Assembly: GCA_037074765.1 (NCBI GenBank)
Contig: JBAMDO010000578.1
Location: 910,084-974,083, forward strand
Source: Mansonella perstans
Lineage: Eukaryota > Nematoda > Chromadorea > Rhabditida > Onchocercidae
Direction of reading: 5' to 3'
Length of the DNA: 64,000 bases
Shown here piece by piece: positions 62,560 to 64,000 of this stretch. The notes beneath the pieces were generated by a model. That model was not told the origin of the DNA, ran no database searches, and saw only the letters and a list, made by a program, of their open reading frames with translations. The position numbers and the translations under genes are program-made. How positions within the stretch are numbered: the stretch's first letter is position 1; each line of letters opens with the position of its first letter.

Positions 62560-64000
62560 ATACTGCTTTTAAACATGTTGTATGTCACATCCGCTAATGT
62601 ATATCACGGATGTACTGCTCTTAAACATGTTGTGTGTCACATCAGCTAAGTATGTCACGGACATACTGCTCTTAAACGTGTTGTGTGTCAGCTAATGTAT
62701 GTCAGCTAATGTATGTCACAGACATACTGCACTTAAACATGTTGTATGTCACATCAGCTAATGTATGTCACAGACATACTGCACTTAAACATGTTGTATG
62801 TCACATCAGCTAATGTATGTCACAGACATACTGCACTTAAACATGTTGTATGTCACATCAGCTAATGTATGTCACAGACATACTGCACTTAAACATGTTG
62901 TGTGTCACATCAGCTAATGTATGTCACAGACATACTGCACTTAAACATGTTGTATGTCACATCAGCTAATGTATGTCACAGACATACTGCACTTAAACAT
63001 GTTGTATGTCACATCAGCTAATGTATGTCACAGACATACTGCACTTAAACATGTTGTATGTCACATCAGCTAATGTATGTCACAGACATACTGCACTTAA
63101 ACATGTTGTATGTCACATCAGCTAATGTATGTCACAGACATACTGCACTTAAACATGTTGTATGTCACATCAGCTAATGTATGTCACAGACATACTGCAC
63201 TTAAACATGTTGTATGTCACATCAGCTAATGTATGTCACAGACATACTGCACTTAAACATGTTGTATGTCACATCAGCTAATGTATATCACGAATGTACT
63301 GCTCTTAAACATGTTGTATGTCACATCAGCTAATGTATATCACGAATGTACTGCTCTTAAACATGTTGTATGTCACATCAGCTAATGTATGTCACAGACA
63401 TACTACACTTAAACATGTTGTATGTCACATCAGCTAATGTATGTCACAGACATACTGCACTTAAACATGTTGTATGTCACATCAGCTAATGTATGTCACG
63501 AATTACTGCTCTTAAACATGTTGTATGTCACATCAGCTAATGTATATCACGAATGTACTGCTCTTAAACATGTTGTATGTCACATCAGCTAATGTATGTC
63601 ACAGACATACTACACTTAAACATGTTGTATGTCACATCAGCTAATGTATATCACGAATGTACTGCTCTTAAACATGTTGTATGTCACATCAGCTAATGTA
63701 TATCACGAATGCTGCTACATGGTACATACTATGTCACATTACGTAACATGTTGTATGTCACATCAGCTAATGTATATCACGAATGTACTGCTCTTAAACA
63801 TGTTGTATGTCACATCAGCTAATGTATGTCACAGACATACTACACTTAAACATGTTGTATGTCACATCAGCTAATGTATAGTCACGCGAATGTACTGCTC
63901 CTTAAACATGTTGTATGTCACATCAGCTAATGTATATCACGAATGTACTGGCTCTTAAACTTTATTGTAAACTGTTGTGTATGTCACATACTGCACTTAA
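62560..64000. repeat. 52-bp minisatellite array, cut by the window end
   Basis: About 27 head-to-tail copies of a 52-base unit containing ACATGTTGTATGTCACATCA and GCTAATGTATGTCAC. Two variants exist: type A reads CAGACATACTGCACTTAA and type B reads CGAATGTACTGCTCTTAA. Type B lies at the left edge, a block of some 11 near-identical type A copies fills about 62,710-63,280, and A and B then alternate. Each unit contains the word TGTATGTCACA twice, so it probably arose from a shorter repeat. GTATGTCACAGACATAC in type A is a palindrome with 7-bp arms. The last 300 bases show odd indels. An 81-codon ORF inside (63,629-63,874) is a by-product of the repeat. Confidence 0.95.

Noticed and set aside
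63629..63874. 81-codon open frame inside the minisatellite
   Set aside because: Translation of the repeat itself; nothing supports expression.
62560..64000. CRISPR-like array
   Set aside because: Units are contiguous 52-bp copies without unique spacers, in a eukaryotic genome; it is a minisatellite.

Overview
The window reads as nuclear DNA from a nematode. It is AT-rich. Genes are split into many short exons with GT-AG introns, nearly all ending in a T-rich tract plus CAG or TAG. At least one start codon (18,890) lies about ten bases after such an acceptor with no visible upstream exon, as expected for spliced-leader trans-splicing. Intron sizes and gene content would suit a spirurid or filarial worm, but the species is inference only. 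No bacterial genes, tRNA, rRNA or CRISPR array were seen. Exon models were built by hand by matching open frames, splice consensus and reading phase.

Layout, left to right. 1-8,135: no convincing gene, but three inverted-repeat structures. 8,136-10,783 (+): synaptotagmin-like gene whose C2A domain has lost its calcium ligands while C2B keeps them. 12,293-18,890 (-): homologue of amnionless, the membrane partner of cubilin. 20,164-26,018 (-): a second synaptotagmin-like gene. 30,840-32,352 (+): unrecognised cysteine-rich single-pass membrane protein with a retroelement integrase scrap in its last intron. 38,482-40,407 (+): secreted cysteine-rich protein, possibly of the nematode fibronectin-type-I-like (MIG-18-like) group. 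42,813-52,068 (+): complete 23-exon ubiquitin-activating enzyme E1 (uba-1), with a probable small gene nested antisense in its first intron. 54,089-57,364 (+): complete M17 leucyl-aminopeptidase-like gene. 57,824-58,178: short frameshifted ORF pair. 59,219-59,871 (-): start of a multi-span membrane protein. 62,560-64,000: 52-bp minisatellite running off the window end.

How the genes relate. The window is not one operon or pathway. The functional themes are membrane traffic (two C2-tandem proteins flanking an endocytic receptor subunit), protein turnover (E1 enzyme and an M17 peptidase in tandem on the same strand), and secreted or surface cysteine-rich proteins. I did not find a clear new multi-gene system. 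The best leads are the asymmetric synaptotagmin, the amnionless homologue with a modified endocytic motif, the gene nested inside uba-1, and the orphan cysteine-rich membrane protein.
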